Assembly (NCBI GenBank): GCA_905201055.1
Contig: CAJKMT010000021.1
Span: 1-23,733 of the forward strand
Length of the DNA stretch: 23,733 nt
Source of the DNA: an uncultured Sutterella sp.
GTDB taxonomy: Bacteria; Pseudomonadota; Gammaproteobacteria; Burkholderiales; Burkholderiaceae_F
Direction of reading: 5' to 3'
Every line of letters starts with the position of its first letter. The stretch's first letter is position 1. A program made the position numbers and the translations under genes. Positions 8,933-15,499 of the stretch are shown here, piece after piece. The notes under the pieces are model-generated. The model was not told the origin of the DNA. It saw only the letters and a program-made list of their open reading frames with translations, and searched no databases.

Positions 8933-11499
8933 TGCGTCAGGAATGTTTGGAAACAGTCAGCGAGGTAATGGGGCGCCGCTTCACTAACGCGGAGGGCGAC
9001 GCTCTTACTCACGATATCCGAGTGACAATGAATGAATTAAGGCGGACTGATCCTGAGTTTGCCTCGAAGTCCTTTGATGCACAGGTGGCTGAAGCGGCTA
9101 ATGTTCTGGCGCTCCAAAAAGTTCAGCGAGCCCAAAGACGCAAACAGCTAATCAAAATGCAGGCGGTCAAGCAAAAGCAGGCGCTCACCAAGATGGACCG
9201 ATTGGCAACCGAAGAGGATACTCACGCTTTTAAAGCGGTCGGGCGCATGATGGCTGATATTGATCATAAGGCTAAAGGTATCGCCAATGACTACCTGAGT
9301 GATATGCTCGATACGCTCAACGGCATTGGGTCTAAGTGGTTTGGCATGGTCGAAGATGCCAAGGATGTTGCTGACTTTGTGAAAGAAGCGTTTGGGCAAA
9401 ATTCGGGCAATGAGCGCGCGAGAAAGGCTTGGCAGGCATGGGAAAAGACGGCTGACGCCATGCGCCAGCGCGCCAATGCCAACGGTGCTGATATTGGGAA
9501 GTTGGACTACGGCTATATTCCGCAGTCGCATGACGGCTGGAAGATGCTCAAGGCAGATAAGATCTTGAAGCAAAAAGGCACCAATGCCAAAGACGCCTGG
9601 ATTGATTTTATTACGCCGCTTCTGGACCGTAACCAGTATTTTGATCTGGATGGCAATGTCTTGGATGACGCGGGCTTTCGTGAAATGCTGGATCGTGTGT
9701 ATGACACAATCATCACCAACGGCAGTACCGATGATAGCGTTTTCAAGATTGCCGAAAACCGTCCGCAGGTCTTATCTCAAAGACAAAGATTCCCTAACCG
9801 CAAACTGCACTTTGTTAGCCCTGAAGCTTGGATTGAGTATGAATCGAAGTTTGCCAAGGGGTCTTTGTCTTCGTCTTTGATTAGCCACGTCCAAAAGATG
9901 GCTGCGAATATAGCCATTATGGAAGACTGGGGACCGGAGCCACAGGCGACTTTTGATCTTTTGAAGTACACAGCCGAGCAGGTTTCCAACAATGCCATTA
10001 AACAAATGCAGGAAGCCAACACGGCTTCCGGCGTCCGTCGGTCGGTGCAGGCTATGCGTGATGCCTTTACCCGTAATTTCCAATACAAGGATTCTCAAGG
10101 CGTCTTTGTGGACCTGGATCAGATTTGGTCCACGCTCAACGGCGAGGCATACCGAGTAGAAACAAATAACCGTCCGTTGGCAGACTTTATGCAAGGCTGG
10201 CGAAACTTGGAAGTGGCAGGGAAACTGGGCAAGGCTTTCATTACCTCTTTCTCGGACATTCCGACTTACTTTATCGCCACAGGCTTTAACCGCATGGGTT
10301 ACTTGGATGGATTGAAGTTCCTTGGTCGAGCATACGGCAGAGAGTGGAAAGAGTACGCTGCGCGCTCTGGCGTGATGGCTGAAAGCATGATTTCCGACTT
10401 CAACCGTTGGGCGGGCGACAATCTGGGTGAAAACTGGACCGGTAAGGTTGCCAATGCCACGTTGCGCGCCTCTTTCCTGACTGCGTTTACCGACGCCACG
10501 CGCCGCGCATTCAGCCTCAATATGATGGCTTCAATGGGTAAGCTGATCAACACAAACTGGGAAGGGTTAAATGCGTTTGATCGCGCCCGTCTTGAGAATG
10601 CCGACATTACGAAAGCTGATTGGGAAATCTACCAGGCAGCAGGCGTGGACAATTTCAACGGCGTGGATTTTCTTAATCCGAAGTCAATTCGTAATTTAGA
10701 GGGCGTCAGTGAGTCAGCTAAGCAGCAGGCAGAAAGTAAGCTGATTGCTTTTGTGGTCCGCGAAAGTGAAATGGCATCCTTGCAGCCTGATTTGATCGTG
10801 CGCGCCAGTACCACGCGCGGCAGACAAAAAGGCACGGCTGAAGGTGAATTGGCTCGCGCCTTATTCCTCTTTAAGTCTTTCCCGATTGCCATGATGAAAC
10901 AACACTATGAGCGCGCGCAATTCTTAGCACGGCACGGCGAAAGAGGTGACAGGCTCAAGTATCTGGCGGCGATTGTGGTCGGCACTACTATGTTCGGCGC
11001 ATTGTCGCTTCAGGTCCAAAACCTGCTCAACGGTAAGGATTTGCAGGATACGTCAAGCCGAGAGTTCTGGCTCAATGCCTTCACGAAGGGCGGCGGCTTG
11101 GGCTTCTTGGGTGACTTTATCGCAAACCAGGTTTCCGAAAATGCCCGTTATGGCGCCTGGTCCACAGTCTCTTTCTTGGGTCCGCAGGCGTCCACAGCTT
11201 TGGAAGTCATGGATACGGTTACGAAAACAACCGGCAATATCCTCTATGACAAAGAAACAAAACCGGCTGCAAGTGCTTTGAGAATCATCCGCTCCCATAC
11301 GCCGTTTGTGAATCTTTGGTACACCTCCACGGCGATTGATCGTTACGTGATGAATGATTTGCAGGAATACCTCTCCCCGGGCTACCTAGCCAGAATGGAA
11401 CGCCGTACCTATAACTCTTGGGGGCAAGGGTACTGGTGGGGGCTTCGTGACACTACGCCGCGCCGCGCTCCTCAGATGGCAGATCAGCCGGACTACTAA
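8932..11499 (+). CDS. Large virion-associated protein, 855 aa
   Basis: I chose the ATG at 8932, which overlaps the preceding stop by one base (TGATG); an in-frame ATG at 8905 lies inside the upstream gene and is less likely. The N-terminal third is charged and helical. The C-terminal part has GTAEGELARALFLFKSFPIA, a pattern I associate with the C-terminal domain of large phage polyvalent proteins (LPD38-like). It is followed by one hydrophobic, possibly membrane-interacting segment near residues 675-697. It closes the run of ejection-type proteins, and a 63-base gap with regulatory signals follows. It is probably the third large core or ejection protein of the particle. No catalytic motif was recognised. 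Confidence 0.6.
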   Translation: MRQECLETVSEVMGRRFTNAEGDALTHDIRVTMNELRRTDPEFASKSFDAQVAEAANVLALQKVQRAQRRKQLIKMQAVKQKQALTKMDRLATEEDTHAFKAVGRMMADIDHKAKGIANDYLSDMLDTLNGIGSKWFGMVEDAKDVADFVKEAFGQNSGNERARKAWQAWEKTADAMRQRANANGADIGKLDYGYIPQSHDGWKMLKADKILKQKGTNAKDAWIDFITPLLDRNQYFDLDGNVLDDAGFREMLDRVYDTIITNGSTDDSVFKIAENRPQVLSQRQRFPNRKLHFVSPEAWIEYESKFAKGSLSSSLISHVQKMAANIAIMEDWGPEPQATFDLLKYTAEQVSNNAIKQMQEANTASGVRRSVQAMRDAFTRNFQYKDSQGVFVDLDQIWSTLNGEAYRVETNNRPLADFMQGWRNLEVAGKLGKAFITSFSDIPTYFIATGFNRMGYLDGLKFLGRAYGREWKEYAARSGVMAESMISDFNRWAGDNLGENWTGKVANATLRASFLTAFTDATRRAFSLNMMASMGKLINTNWEGLNAFDRARLENADITKADWEIYQAAGVDNFNGVDFLNPKSIRNLEGVSESAKQQAESKLIAFVVRESEMASLQPDLIVRASTTRGRQKGTAEGELARALFLFKSFPIAMMKQHYERAQFLARHGERGDRLKYLAAIVVGTTMFGALSLQVQNLLNGKDLQDTSSREFWLNAFTKGGGLGFLGDFIANQVSENARYGAWSTVSFLGPQASTALEVMDTVTKTTGNILYDKETKPAASALRIIRSHTPFVNLWYTSTAIDRYVMNDLQEYLSPGYLARMERRTYNSWGQGYWWGLRDTTPRRAPQMADQPDY

Positions 11500-11503
11500 T
11501 CCC

Positions 11504-11515
11504 GTGCGCGTGTGC
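11504..11515 (+). repeat. 12-bp direct repeat, copy 1
   Basis: GTGCGCGTGTGC occurs here and again exactly at 13,626-13,637. Each copy begins a non-coding gap before a new gene module. Here it is followed after 7 bases by TTGGAT (11,523-11,528), a 16-base spacer and TATTAA (11,545-11,550), a weak sigma-70-like arrangement. It may be a phage promoter or activator site; that role is inferred. Confidence 0.6.
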
Positions 11516-11562
11516 GAGAAACTTGGATCGACACTCCTCTCAACTATTAAAAGGAGAGAGGA

Positions 11563-12213
11563 ATGTCTGATTTTCAAATTGGCCAGATTTTTGAAAATGA
11601 ATATCCGCCCGAAGTGGCTTCATTTTGCTCGAAGAACAATGCAAAAATCGAGGTGATCGAGACGGTAGAGCGAACGGTTCAATCCCACACTCTCGAAGGC
11701 AAGCAAGCCTACGCCGTGTTCGCAGACGGAACAAAGATCAAGCTCTGGCCATACAACAAGCAAAAGTTTGCCGTGGGCAACACCGTCACGATGAAGGTCT
11801 ATCAGATTGTTGAGATTCCTGCGCCCACGCTTGACGAATTGAAGACGGCAAAACTCGCTGAATTGGATACGGCTTTCATGTCTTGGTACGAAGACAAGGC
11901 AACCGTTACGACCAGTTTGGGCTTTGTTGCTGATTCTGATGCCCGAGCGATGATGGACGTAAACGGACTGGTGACGACATTGGAATCACAGCCAGCAGAA
12001 ACCCGCTCGACTGTCACTTTCATGGACGCCAACAATCAGCCGCACCTTTTGTCGCTTGAGCAATTGAAGGCGGTACAACTTGAAATCGTGCAGAACGGTC
12101 AGAGTGCTTATCAGCAGAAGTGGACCTTGCGTACTGCAATTGAGCAGGCTTCCACGAAGGAAGAACTTGACGCTATTGAAATCAAGTTCGTTGCCGAGGA
12201 TTACAGCGCATGA
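11563..12213 (+). CDS. Tail protein with DUF4376-like C-terminus
   Basis: The protein is 216 aa. An AAGGAG box lies 6 bases before the ATG. The N-terminal part has a short segment near YPPEVASFCSKNNAKI and then a small beta-rich region. The second half, from about residue 90, has the composition of DUF4376-type domains found on phage tail-fibre and fibre-assembly proteins: helices with LAELDTAFMSWY, then YQQKWTLRTAIEQAS and a terminal EELDAIEIKF. The gene lies just before the small tail-tip genes and its stop overlaps the next start (ATGA), so it belongs to the tail-tip operon. It may be a fibre component or a fibre-assembly chaperone; I cannot decide between these. Confidence 0.5.
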   Translation: MSDFQIGQIFENEYPPEVASFCSKNNAKIEVIETVERTVQSHTLEGKQAYAVFADGTKIKLWPYNKQKFAVGNTVTMKVYQIVEIPAPTLDELKTAKLAELDTAFMSWYEDKATVTTSLGFVADSDARAMMDVNGLVTTLESQPAETRSTVTFMDANNQPHLLSLEQLKAVQLEIVQNGQSAYQQKWTLRTAIEQASTKEELDAIEIKFVAEDYSA

Positions 12214-12446
12214 CGCACCCTGACGGATTTCAAGTCTTAGTTGCTATCGATCAGCTGATAAATACGTTTATCGGTGGGTACGCTGATGAAACGTTATCGA
12301 GCCGAGCGCACCGCAGACGTTTGCGAGGTAAAGGTGGTGTTGCTTGGGTGATAGATCATATTTTCTTTTGGCAAGAGGAGCATTGCAAGACTGCGTATGA
12401 AAGTGAGTTAGAGCGTGCTCAATTGCCTGTGGAGTTTAGAGAATGA
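12210..12446 (+). CDS. Small conserved phage protein, function unknown
   Basis: This 78-aa protein overlaps both neighbours by four bases (ATGA at 12,210 and at 12,443), so it is certainly part of the tail-tip operon. It contains IDQLINTFIGGYADETLSSR, then a basic patch RAHRRRLRGK, and IDHIFFWQEEHCKTAYESE. This pattern is familiar to me from small proteins encoded beside phage tail or lysis genes; such proteins often carry unreliable names in databases. There is no signal peptide or membrane segment. I do not know the function. The Cys/His content and the DETLSSRAHRRR segment are its most characteristic parts. Confidence 0.55.
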   Translation: MTHPDGFQVLVAIDQLINTFIGGYADETLSSRAHRRRLRGKGGVAWVIDHIFFWQEEHCKTAYESELERAQLPVEFRE

Positions 12447-12826
12447 ATGAGATTTTGAATAGCACGGGGGGGGTATCACCCGATCCCATTGTAAAGGCGG
12501 TACTTGAGGCAATCGGTGGCGTCTACATTGTTGAGCAAGGGCAAGTTCCATTTACGAAGGTAGATCAGAATGTTGACACACCGATCTATTACCGTAAGTG
12601 GTCGGATGGTTTTATTGAGCAATGGCAAGGCCGCTGGTTTACCAATAGAAGCTATGAAATTACCTTCCCGATTCCGTTTTCAAATACGGATTACGCCTTG
12701 ATTGGAGCGGGGTTCGGTATTTCAAATGTTGCAGTCATGACTATTACAAAAAAGACTACTGGATTTAATACGTTATACAACACCGCAGAAACAAGTAGCC
12801 AAGGCTGGTACGCCTGCGGATATTAA
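12443..12826 (+). CDS. Tail-tip / receptor-binding-like protein A, poly-G tract in frame (ON)
   Basis: A GGAG box lies 8 bases before the ATG. The protein is 127 aa. The poly-G tract at 12,466-12,473 encodes Gly-Gly at residues 9-10. A conserved stretch IVKAVLEAIGGVYIVEQ follows, and then a body with YYRKWSDGFIEQW, ITFPIPF and TTGFNTLY, ending in Gly-Tyr. The W-x-DG-x-I-E, FPIPF, TTGF and final GY pattern matches the gp53-like C-terminal domain at the tips of many phage tail fibres. Two paralogues follow. With 8 G the frame is open; adding or removing one G leads to a stop within about 20 codons. It is probably a receptor-binding tip or fibre cap, from family resemblance only. Confidence 0.65.
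   Translation: MNEILNSTGGVSPDPIVKAVLEAIGGVYIVEQGQVPFTKVDQNVDTPIYYRKWSDGFIEQWQGRWFTNRSYEITFPIPFSNTDYALIGAGFGISNVAVMTITKKTTGFNTLYNTAETSSQGWYACGY
12466..12473 (+). repeat. Poly-G tract, 8 G, in tail-tip gene A
   Basis: Eight consecutive G lie 23 bases after the A of the start codon. The codons read ACG GGG GGG GTA, so the frame continues. With 7 G, TAA is met after the codon for Leu; with 9 G, TGA is met a few codons later. This is the usual layout of a slipped-strand contingency locus. Confidence 0.85.
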
Positions 12827-12840
12827 AAGGAGAGAAAAGA

Positions 12841-13193
12841 ATGACTATTAGAACTGGGGGGGGGTATCGGCAGACCACGTGGTTTCTGCCGTTTTGAACG
12901 CTGTCGGTAAGCGGTACTTGGTTGAACACGAAGAGGATGACAATGGTTCCTGGAGTTTCGACAGGTTTAGTGATGGCTTTATTCGTCTGACTATTAAGCA
13001 ACAACTGCTAGGACAAAATGTTACCGTCACATTTCCAATTGAATTTACCAAACAACCTGTAGTCGTTGGGATTCCTGAAGTTAATTCCGATCAGTACATT
13101 ATGTTCAGTCACTTGCCGAGAAACGTAACTACAACGGGTTTTACGATAAACGGTGCAAGTGCTATGTACAACTTCATTGTGGAGGGATATTAA
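12841..13193 (+). CDS. Tail-tip / receptor-binding-like protein B, poly-G tract out of frame (OFF)
   Basis: AAGGAG (12,827-12,832) lies 8 bases before the ATG at 12,841, so this is the real start. From there the frame reads 18 codons and stops at 12,895-12,897, because the tract has 9 G. With 7 or 10 G it would continue as TGGVSADHVVSAVLNAVGKR into the open frame that runs to 13,193. That would give about 116-117 aa homologous to proteins A and C: RYLVEHEEDDNGSW, RFSDGFIRL, VTFPIEF, TTTGF and a final EGY. The body has no other damage, so it is a switched-off gene, not a decayed one. A -1 ribosomal slip on the G run, or a sequencing error, could also restore the frame. Confidence 0.65.
12856..12864 (+). 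repeat. Poly-G tract, 9 G, in tail-tip gene B
   Basis: Nine consecutive G lie 15 bases after the A of the start codon. This length puts the downstream conserved reading frame out of phase with the start; 7 or 10 G would put it in phase. It is the longest of the three tracts and is at the same relative place as in genes A and C. Confidence 0.85.
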
Positions 13194-13195
13194 GA

Positions 13196-13597
13196 ATGAA
13201 CACTAAACAACTTGTGGGGGGGGCAAGTGCTTCTCCGATAGTTAAGGCTGTGCTCGGAAACATCGGGCGGCGGTACTTAGTCGAGCATACCGAAGACGAT
13301 GACGGCTCGTGGTGGGCTGATCGATACTCGGACGGATGGGTTGAGCTAAATATGACGGTTTATTCGCCCAATCCCACTAGAGACTATACTCAGTTCGTCA
13401 CGTTCCCAATTGAATTCAGGGATACAAAATATTCATGTTTAGTTCAGTGTTTTAAAGATGACGATGAAGCAACTAGCCGAACTGCAACAGGTGACTTATT
13501 TGGACGCAAAACCAACGGGGCGTATTGCGGTTGGTTTTGTGAATGGGAATCTCCGATTATCGGAATGATTATTCAAGTCCAAGGCTACGCCGCCTAA
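13196..13597 (+). CDS. Tail-tip / receptor-binding-like protein C, poly-G tract in frame (ON)
   Basis: The ATG lies two bases after the stop of gene B, and GGAGGG (13,181-13,186) precedes it by 9 bases. The protein is 133 aa. Its N-terminus is very like A and B: Gly-Gly from the G tract, then SPIVKAVLGNIGRRYLVEH, EDDDGSWWADRYSDGW and VTFPIEF. The C-terminal half diverges and ends in VQGYAA. The shared start with differing ends fits alternative tips mounted on a common attachment segment. Shifting the tract by one G gives a stop within about 15 codons. The last gene before a strong terminator, it closes the tail-tip operon. Confidence 0.65.
   Translation: MNTKQLVGGASASPIVKAVLGNIGRRYLVEHTEDDDGSWWADRYSDGWVELNMTVYSPNPTRDYTQFVTFPIEFRDTKYSCLVQCFKDDDEATSRTATGDLFGRKTNGAYCGWFCEWESPIIGMIIQVQGYAA
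13216..13223 (+). repeat. Poly-G tract, 8 G, in tail-tip gene C
   Basis: Eight consecutive G lie 20 bases after the A of the start codon. The codons read GTG GGG GGG GCA, so the frame is open in this genome copy. The position and coding effect match the tracts of genes A and B. Confidence 0.85.
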
Positions 13598-13602
13598 ACC
13601 TG

Positions 13603-13625
13603 CCGCCTTCGGGCGGTTTTCTTTT
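13603..13625 (+). terminator. Intrinsic terminator after the tail-tip genes
   Basis: CCGCC and GGCGG form a perfect stem closed by a TTCG tetraloop (C-UUCG-G in RNA). The stem is followed directly by TTTTCTTTT. It lies six bases after the stop of tail-tip gene C and separates the tail-tip operon from the lysis module. Confidence 0.9.
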
Positions 13626-13637
13626 GTGCGCGTGTGC
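13626..13637 (+). repeat. 12-bp direct repeat, copy 2
   Basis: This is an exact copy of the 12-mer at 11,504-11,515, directly after the terminator and before the lysis genes. TTGAGC follows after 6 bases, then a 16-base spacer and TACAGT (13,666-13,671), a poor but similarly spaced -35/-10 pair. The layout mirrors copy 1 and suggests a shared phage promoter or activator site. Confidence 0.6.
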
Positions 13638-13685
13638 TTCAGCTTGAGCGTCAAACTTCCTGACATACAGTAAAGGAGTTTGACT

Positions 13686-13886
13686 ATGACAAAAGCAGAC
13701 ATTGAAGCGCTGTTGCGCAAGTTTGGCGCCGAAGGAAAGAAGGCGGCAGCTGAAATCTACGACAGAATTGATACCGAAAAACAGGAATTGGATACGGAAA
13801 CCCGCCGTAAGGTTCGTGCTTTCTGGCTTCCCGTTGGCGTTGTGCTGGGCGTTGTTGCGACTTTAGCCGTTCAATTCTTCATGTAA
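13686..13886 (+). CDS. Small membrane protein of the lysis module
   Basis: I chose the ATG at 13,686, 7 bases after a GGAG box; the in-frame TTG at 13,680 is too close to that box. The 66-aa protein has a charged helical N-terminal part (IEALLRKFGAEGKKAAAEIY), followed by one membrane segment at the C-terminus (FWLPVGVVLGVVATLAVQFF). This makes it a tail-anchored or C-in single-pass protein. It is the first gene of the lysis module, just before the holin. It might be an antiholin or accessory holin, but that is inferred from position and topology only. I do not recognise the family. Confidence 0.6.
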   Translation: MTKADIEALLRKFGAEGKKAAAEIYDRIDTEKQELDTETRRKVRAFWLPVGVVLGVVATLAVQFFM

Positions 13887-13898
13887 GGCGGCTGTTCG

Positions 13899-14405
13899 AT
13901 GGTCAATTCAATTTCGGCGTGGCTTGGTGCCGGTTCTGAACGCGTGCTGATGACGGTGGGCGGGGCGGTAGGAGCCGCCTTCAGCTTTGCCTTCGGTGAC
14001 GTGGCTCCGCTTATGCTCTGGCTCGCTATCTTTGTCACCGCTGATATGGTGACGGGGATGTTAGCAGCCATTAAGAATAATGCCTGGGACGGAAAAGTAC
14101 TGTTTTGGGGCGTGATCCGTAAGGTAGTGATGTTCTCAATCATTGCCCTGGCGCACGGGCTGGACATTACTCTTCATGATCTTATTCACATTGACTTCGT
14201 TCAATCCGTGGTGATTGTTGCCTACACCGCAGGTGAATTTGGCTCGGTCATCAAGAATCTTGAGAAAGCAGGCTTAGGCGGCATTGTCCCGCCGGTTCTC
14301 CGCTATATCCTCTATGCAATCAATCAGTACCTTGAGGAACGCGCCTCTAAAACGCTCCCTATCAAACTTCATGCTCCTGATAAGAAAGAAGGTTCAGACA
14401 AATGA
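13899..14405 (+). CDS. Phage holin (holin family 4 / toxin-secretion type)
   Basis: The protein is 168 aa with three or four hydrophobic segments: residues about 18-33, 36-58, 66-88 and 100-115. It contains FVTADMVTGMLAAIKNN and FWGVIRKVVMFSIIALAH. The D-x-x-T-G-x-x-A-A pattern followed by a conserved R-K membrane helix is typical of the Phage_holin_4_1 family. Holins form lesions in the inner membrane at a set time and release the endolysin. The stop overlaps the endolysin start (ATGA at 14,402), which supports the pairing. The C-terminal tail is short and charged, ending KKEGSDK, as usual for the cytoplasmic end of holins. Confidence 0.8.
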   Translation: MVNSISAWLGAGSERVLMTVGGAVGAAFSFAFGDVAPLMLWLAIFVTADMVTGMLAAIKNNAWDGKVLFWGVIRKVVMFSIIALAHGLDITLHDLIHIDFVQSVVIVAYTAGEFGSVIKNLEKAGLGGIVPPVLRYILYAINQYLEERASKTLPIKLHAPDKKEGSDK

Positions 14406-14779
14406 TCATTGGCTTTTTCGATACCAAGGAATTTGAATCAAAAGACGGCAAACAGTCGCCGTTTGATGATACGGTTGTCAAACGCGAACTCATTGTGAAG
14501 CTCAATGCAATCCGCAGTAAGTACGGAAAACCGATTGTGGTCAATTCCGGCTATCGCAGTCCTGAACACAATGCGGCAGTGGGTGGGGTCAAAAACTCTT
14601 TCCACACGCTTGGGCTGGCAGCCGACATTCGACCGTTATCTAAAAATATGAGTGATCTTCCTGAACTCCAAAAGATCTGTGATGAAATGAATCGGACCGG
14701 TGGCGTGGGTTTCTATGATACCTTCGTTCATGTGGACGTTCGTGGTGAGTACGCTCGCTGGGATAATCGGACAAAGTAA
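14402..14779 (+). CDS. Endolysin, M15-family peptidase (L-Ala-D-Glu or D-Ala-D-Ala type)
   Basis: The protein is 125 aa and consists of a single peptidase domain without signal peptide. The zinc-site pattern S-x-H-x-x-G-x-A-x-D appears as SFHTLGLAADI with His68 and Asp75, and the third ligand is His110 in FVHVDVR. VNSGYRSPEHNAAVGG upstream is the conserved entry to the fold of the M15_3 group. Such enzymes cut peptide bonds in peptidoglycan. Its place directly after the holin, overlapping it by four bases, and before the spanins indicates the lytic enzyme of the prophage. Export therefore depends on the holin. The exact bond cleaved cannot be told from sequence. Confidence 0.85.
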   Translation: MIIGFFDTKEFESKDGKQSPFDDTVVKRELIVKLNAIRSKYGKPIVVNSGYRSPEHNAAVGGVKNSFHTLGLAADIRPLSKNMSDLPELQKICDEMNRTGGVGFYDTFVHVDVRGEYARWDNRTK

Positions 14780-14782
14780 GAA

Positions 14783-15016
14783 ATGGAAAAGTTTTCTAGT
14801 TCTGATCTTCAGAGGGTCGACTATTGGGTACCGGCATTGTCCAGGGCGGTCATCTGTTGTCTTGTTTTCAATGATGGCTCTGTGACTGTTGGGCATTGCG
14901 GATTCAAGGAGCAGACGTCTGCGGAGTTTTCGGCTGCAAAGAAAGAGGCGTATGAAGACGCGGTGCGGGCATGGAAAAAAGAACATACGCCTTGGGAGCC
15001 TGTCAACAATGAGTAG
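14783..15016 (+). CDS. Phage gp49/gp66-family small protein
   Basis: This 77-aa protein lies 3 bases after the endolysin stop and overlaps Rz by 8 bases. It contains AVICCLVFNDGSVTVGHCGF followed by SAAKKEAYEDAVRAWKKE. A short beta-hairpin with N-D/G-G, then a Gly-x-x-x followed by an A-Y-x-x-A-x-x-x-x-W helix, is the pattern of the N4 gp49 / Sf6 gene 66 family. The family function is not known to me; members occur beside lysis and other late genes of many phages. There is no membrane segment, so it is unlikely to be a holin itself. Confidence 0.65.
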   Translation: MEKFSSSDLQRVDYWVPALSRAVICCLVFNDGSVTVGHCGFKEQTSAEFSAAKKEAYEDAVRAWKKEHTPWEPVNNE

Positions 15017-15392
15017 CTATATTAAATTAGGGGTGGCTGCACTAGCTGCTCTTTTCATTGTCTGGTTCTCTTACGACTTGGGCTATGAGAAAGCCAGGGT
15101 TGAGGGTGAGTTGCAGATTGAGATTCTGAAGCTCACTCAGGCTGAAGAGATTATTGCCGCACAAAACAAGGTTAAAGTAGAATATGAAGCACAAATCAAA
15201 AATCTTAGCGCTGCTCTCGCTGATGCTCGGAACGATAGCGCTGAACGGCTGCGCCAGCTCGACGCCTTCCGTAACACCGGTACCGACTTGGCAACCTGCC
15301 GCCGTGAGCGAAACGACTTATCAAGACTGGCAGTCGAGGGTGAGTCTCTACTCAGAGAGGCTGACGCGTATCTTGGAGCGCTCATCAAGTGA
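15009..15392 (+). CDS. Rz-like inner-membrane spanin subunit
   Basis: The start at 15,009 overlaps the end of the previous gene by 8 bases; it was preferred to an upstream in-frame ATG (14,889), which lies deep within that gene. The 127-aa protein begins with one membrane segment (IKLGVAALAALFIVWFSYDL). A long coiled-coil-like periplasmic stretch rich in Glu, Gln, Ala and Leu follows. This is the Rz (i-spanin) architecture. Rz pairs with the outer-membrane lipoprotein Rz1 and fuses the two membranes in the last step of lysis. Rz1 starts inside this gene in the +1 frame, which is diagnostic for the pair. Confidence 0.85.
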   Translation: MSSYIKLGVAALAALFIVWFSYDLGYEKARVEGELQIEILKLTQAEEIIAAQNKVKVEYEAQIKNLSAALADARNDSAERLRQLDAFRNTGTDLATCRRERNDLSRLAVEGESLLREADAYLGALIK

Positions 15393-15417
15393 CTTTTCGG
15401 TCAAGCAGAATCCGTAG
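15184..15417 (+). CDS. Rz1-like outer-membrane spanin lipoprotein, overlapping Rz
   Basis: The 77-aa protein is encoded in the +1 frame inside Rz and runs 25 bases past its stop. It has a lipoprotein signal peptide: basic start MKHKSK, hydrophobic core ILALLSLMLGTIAL and lipobox L-N-G-C with the acylated Cys at residue 23. The mature part begins with a Ser/Pro-rich stretch (SSTPSVTPVPTWQPA), as Rz1 proteins do. It would be anchored in the inner leaflet of the outer membrane and bind the Rz periplasmic domain. The combination of nested frame, lipobox and Pro-rich start makes the call firm. It is the last recognisable prophage gene. Confidence 0.88.
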   Translation: MKHKSKILALLSLMLGTIALNGCASSTPSVTPVPTWQPAAVSETTYQDWQSRVSLYSERLTRILERSSSDFSVKQNP

Positions 15418-15482
15418 TGTATAACTTATGGTATAACTCTCGATCATGTCCTCTGTAACACCTGAAAACATGGGGCGTTAAA

Positions 15483-15499
15483 GTCCGATTCCCGCACCA
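15483..15499 (+). other. Candidate attachment site (tRNA-3'-end-like), weak
   Basis: GTCCGATTCCCGCACCA resembles the end of a T-arm, an acceptor strand and CCA, and is followed by a T-rich stretch like a tRNA terminator. It lies between the last phage gene and the first chromosomal gene, where attR is expected. No complete tRNA can be folded here, and the T-stem does not pair. The matching attL would be outside the window, so this is only a candidate. Confidence 0.25.

Noticed and set aside
12443..13597. Diversity-generating retroelement acting on the tail-tip genes
   Set aside because: No reverse transcriptase, template repeat or accessory gene is visible in the window; the paralogues differ throughout and not only at adenine positions. 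A distant element cannot be excluded.
14889..15008. Upstream in-frame ATG as the start of Rz
   Set aside because: The extra 40 residues are Arg/Lys-rich, lie within the gp49-like gene, and would put a basic tail before the membrane anchor; the start at 15,009 gives normal Rz architecture.
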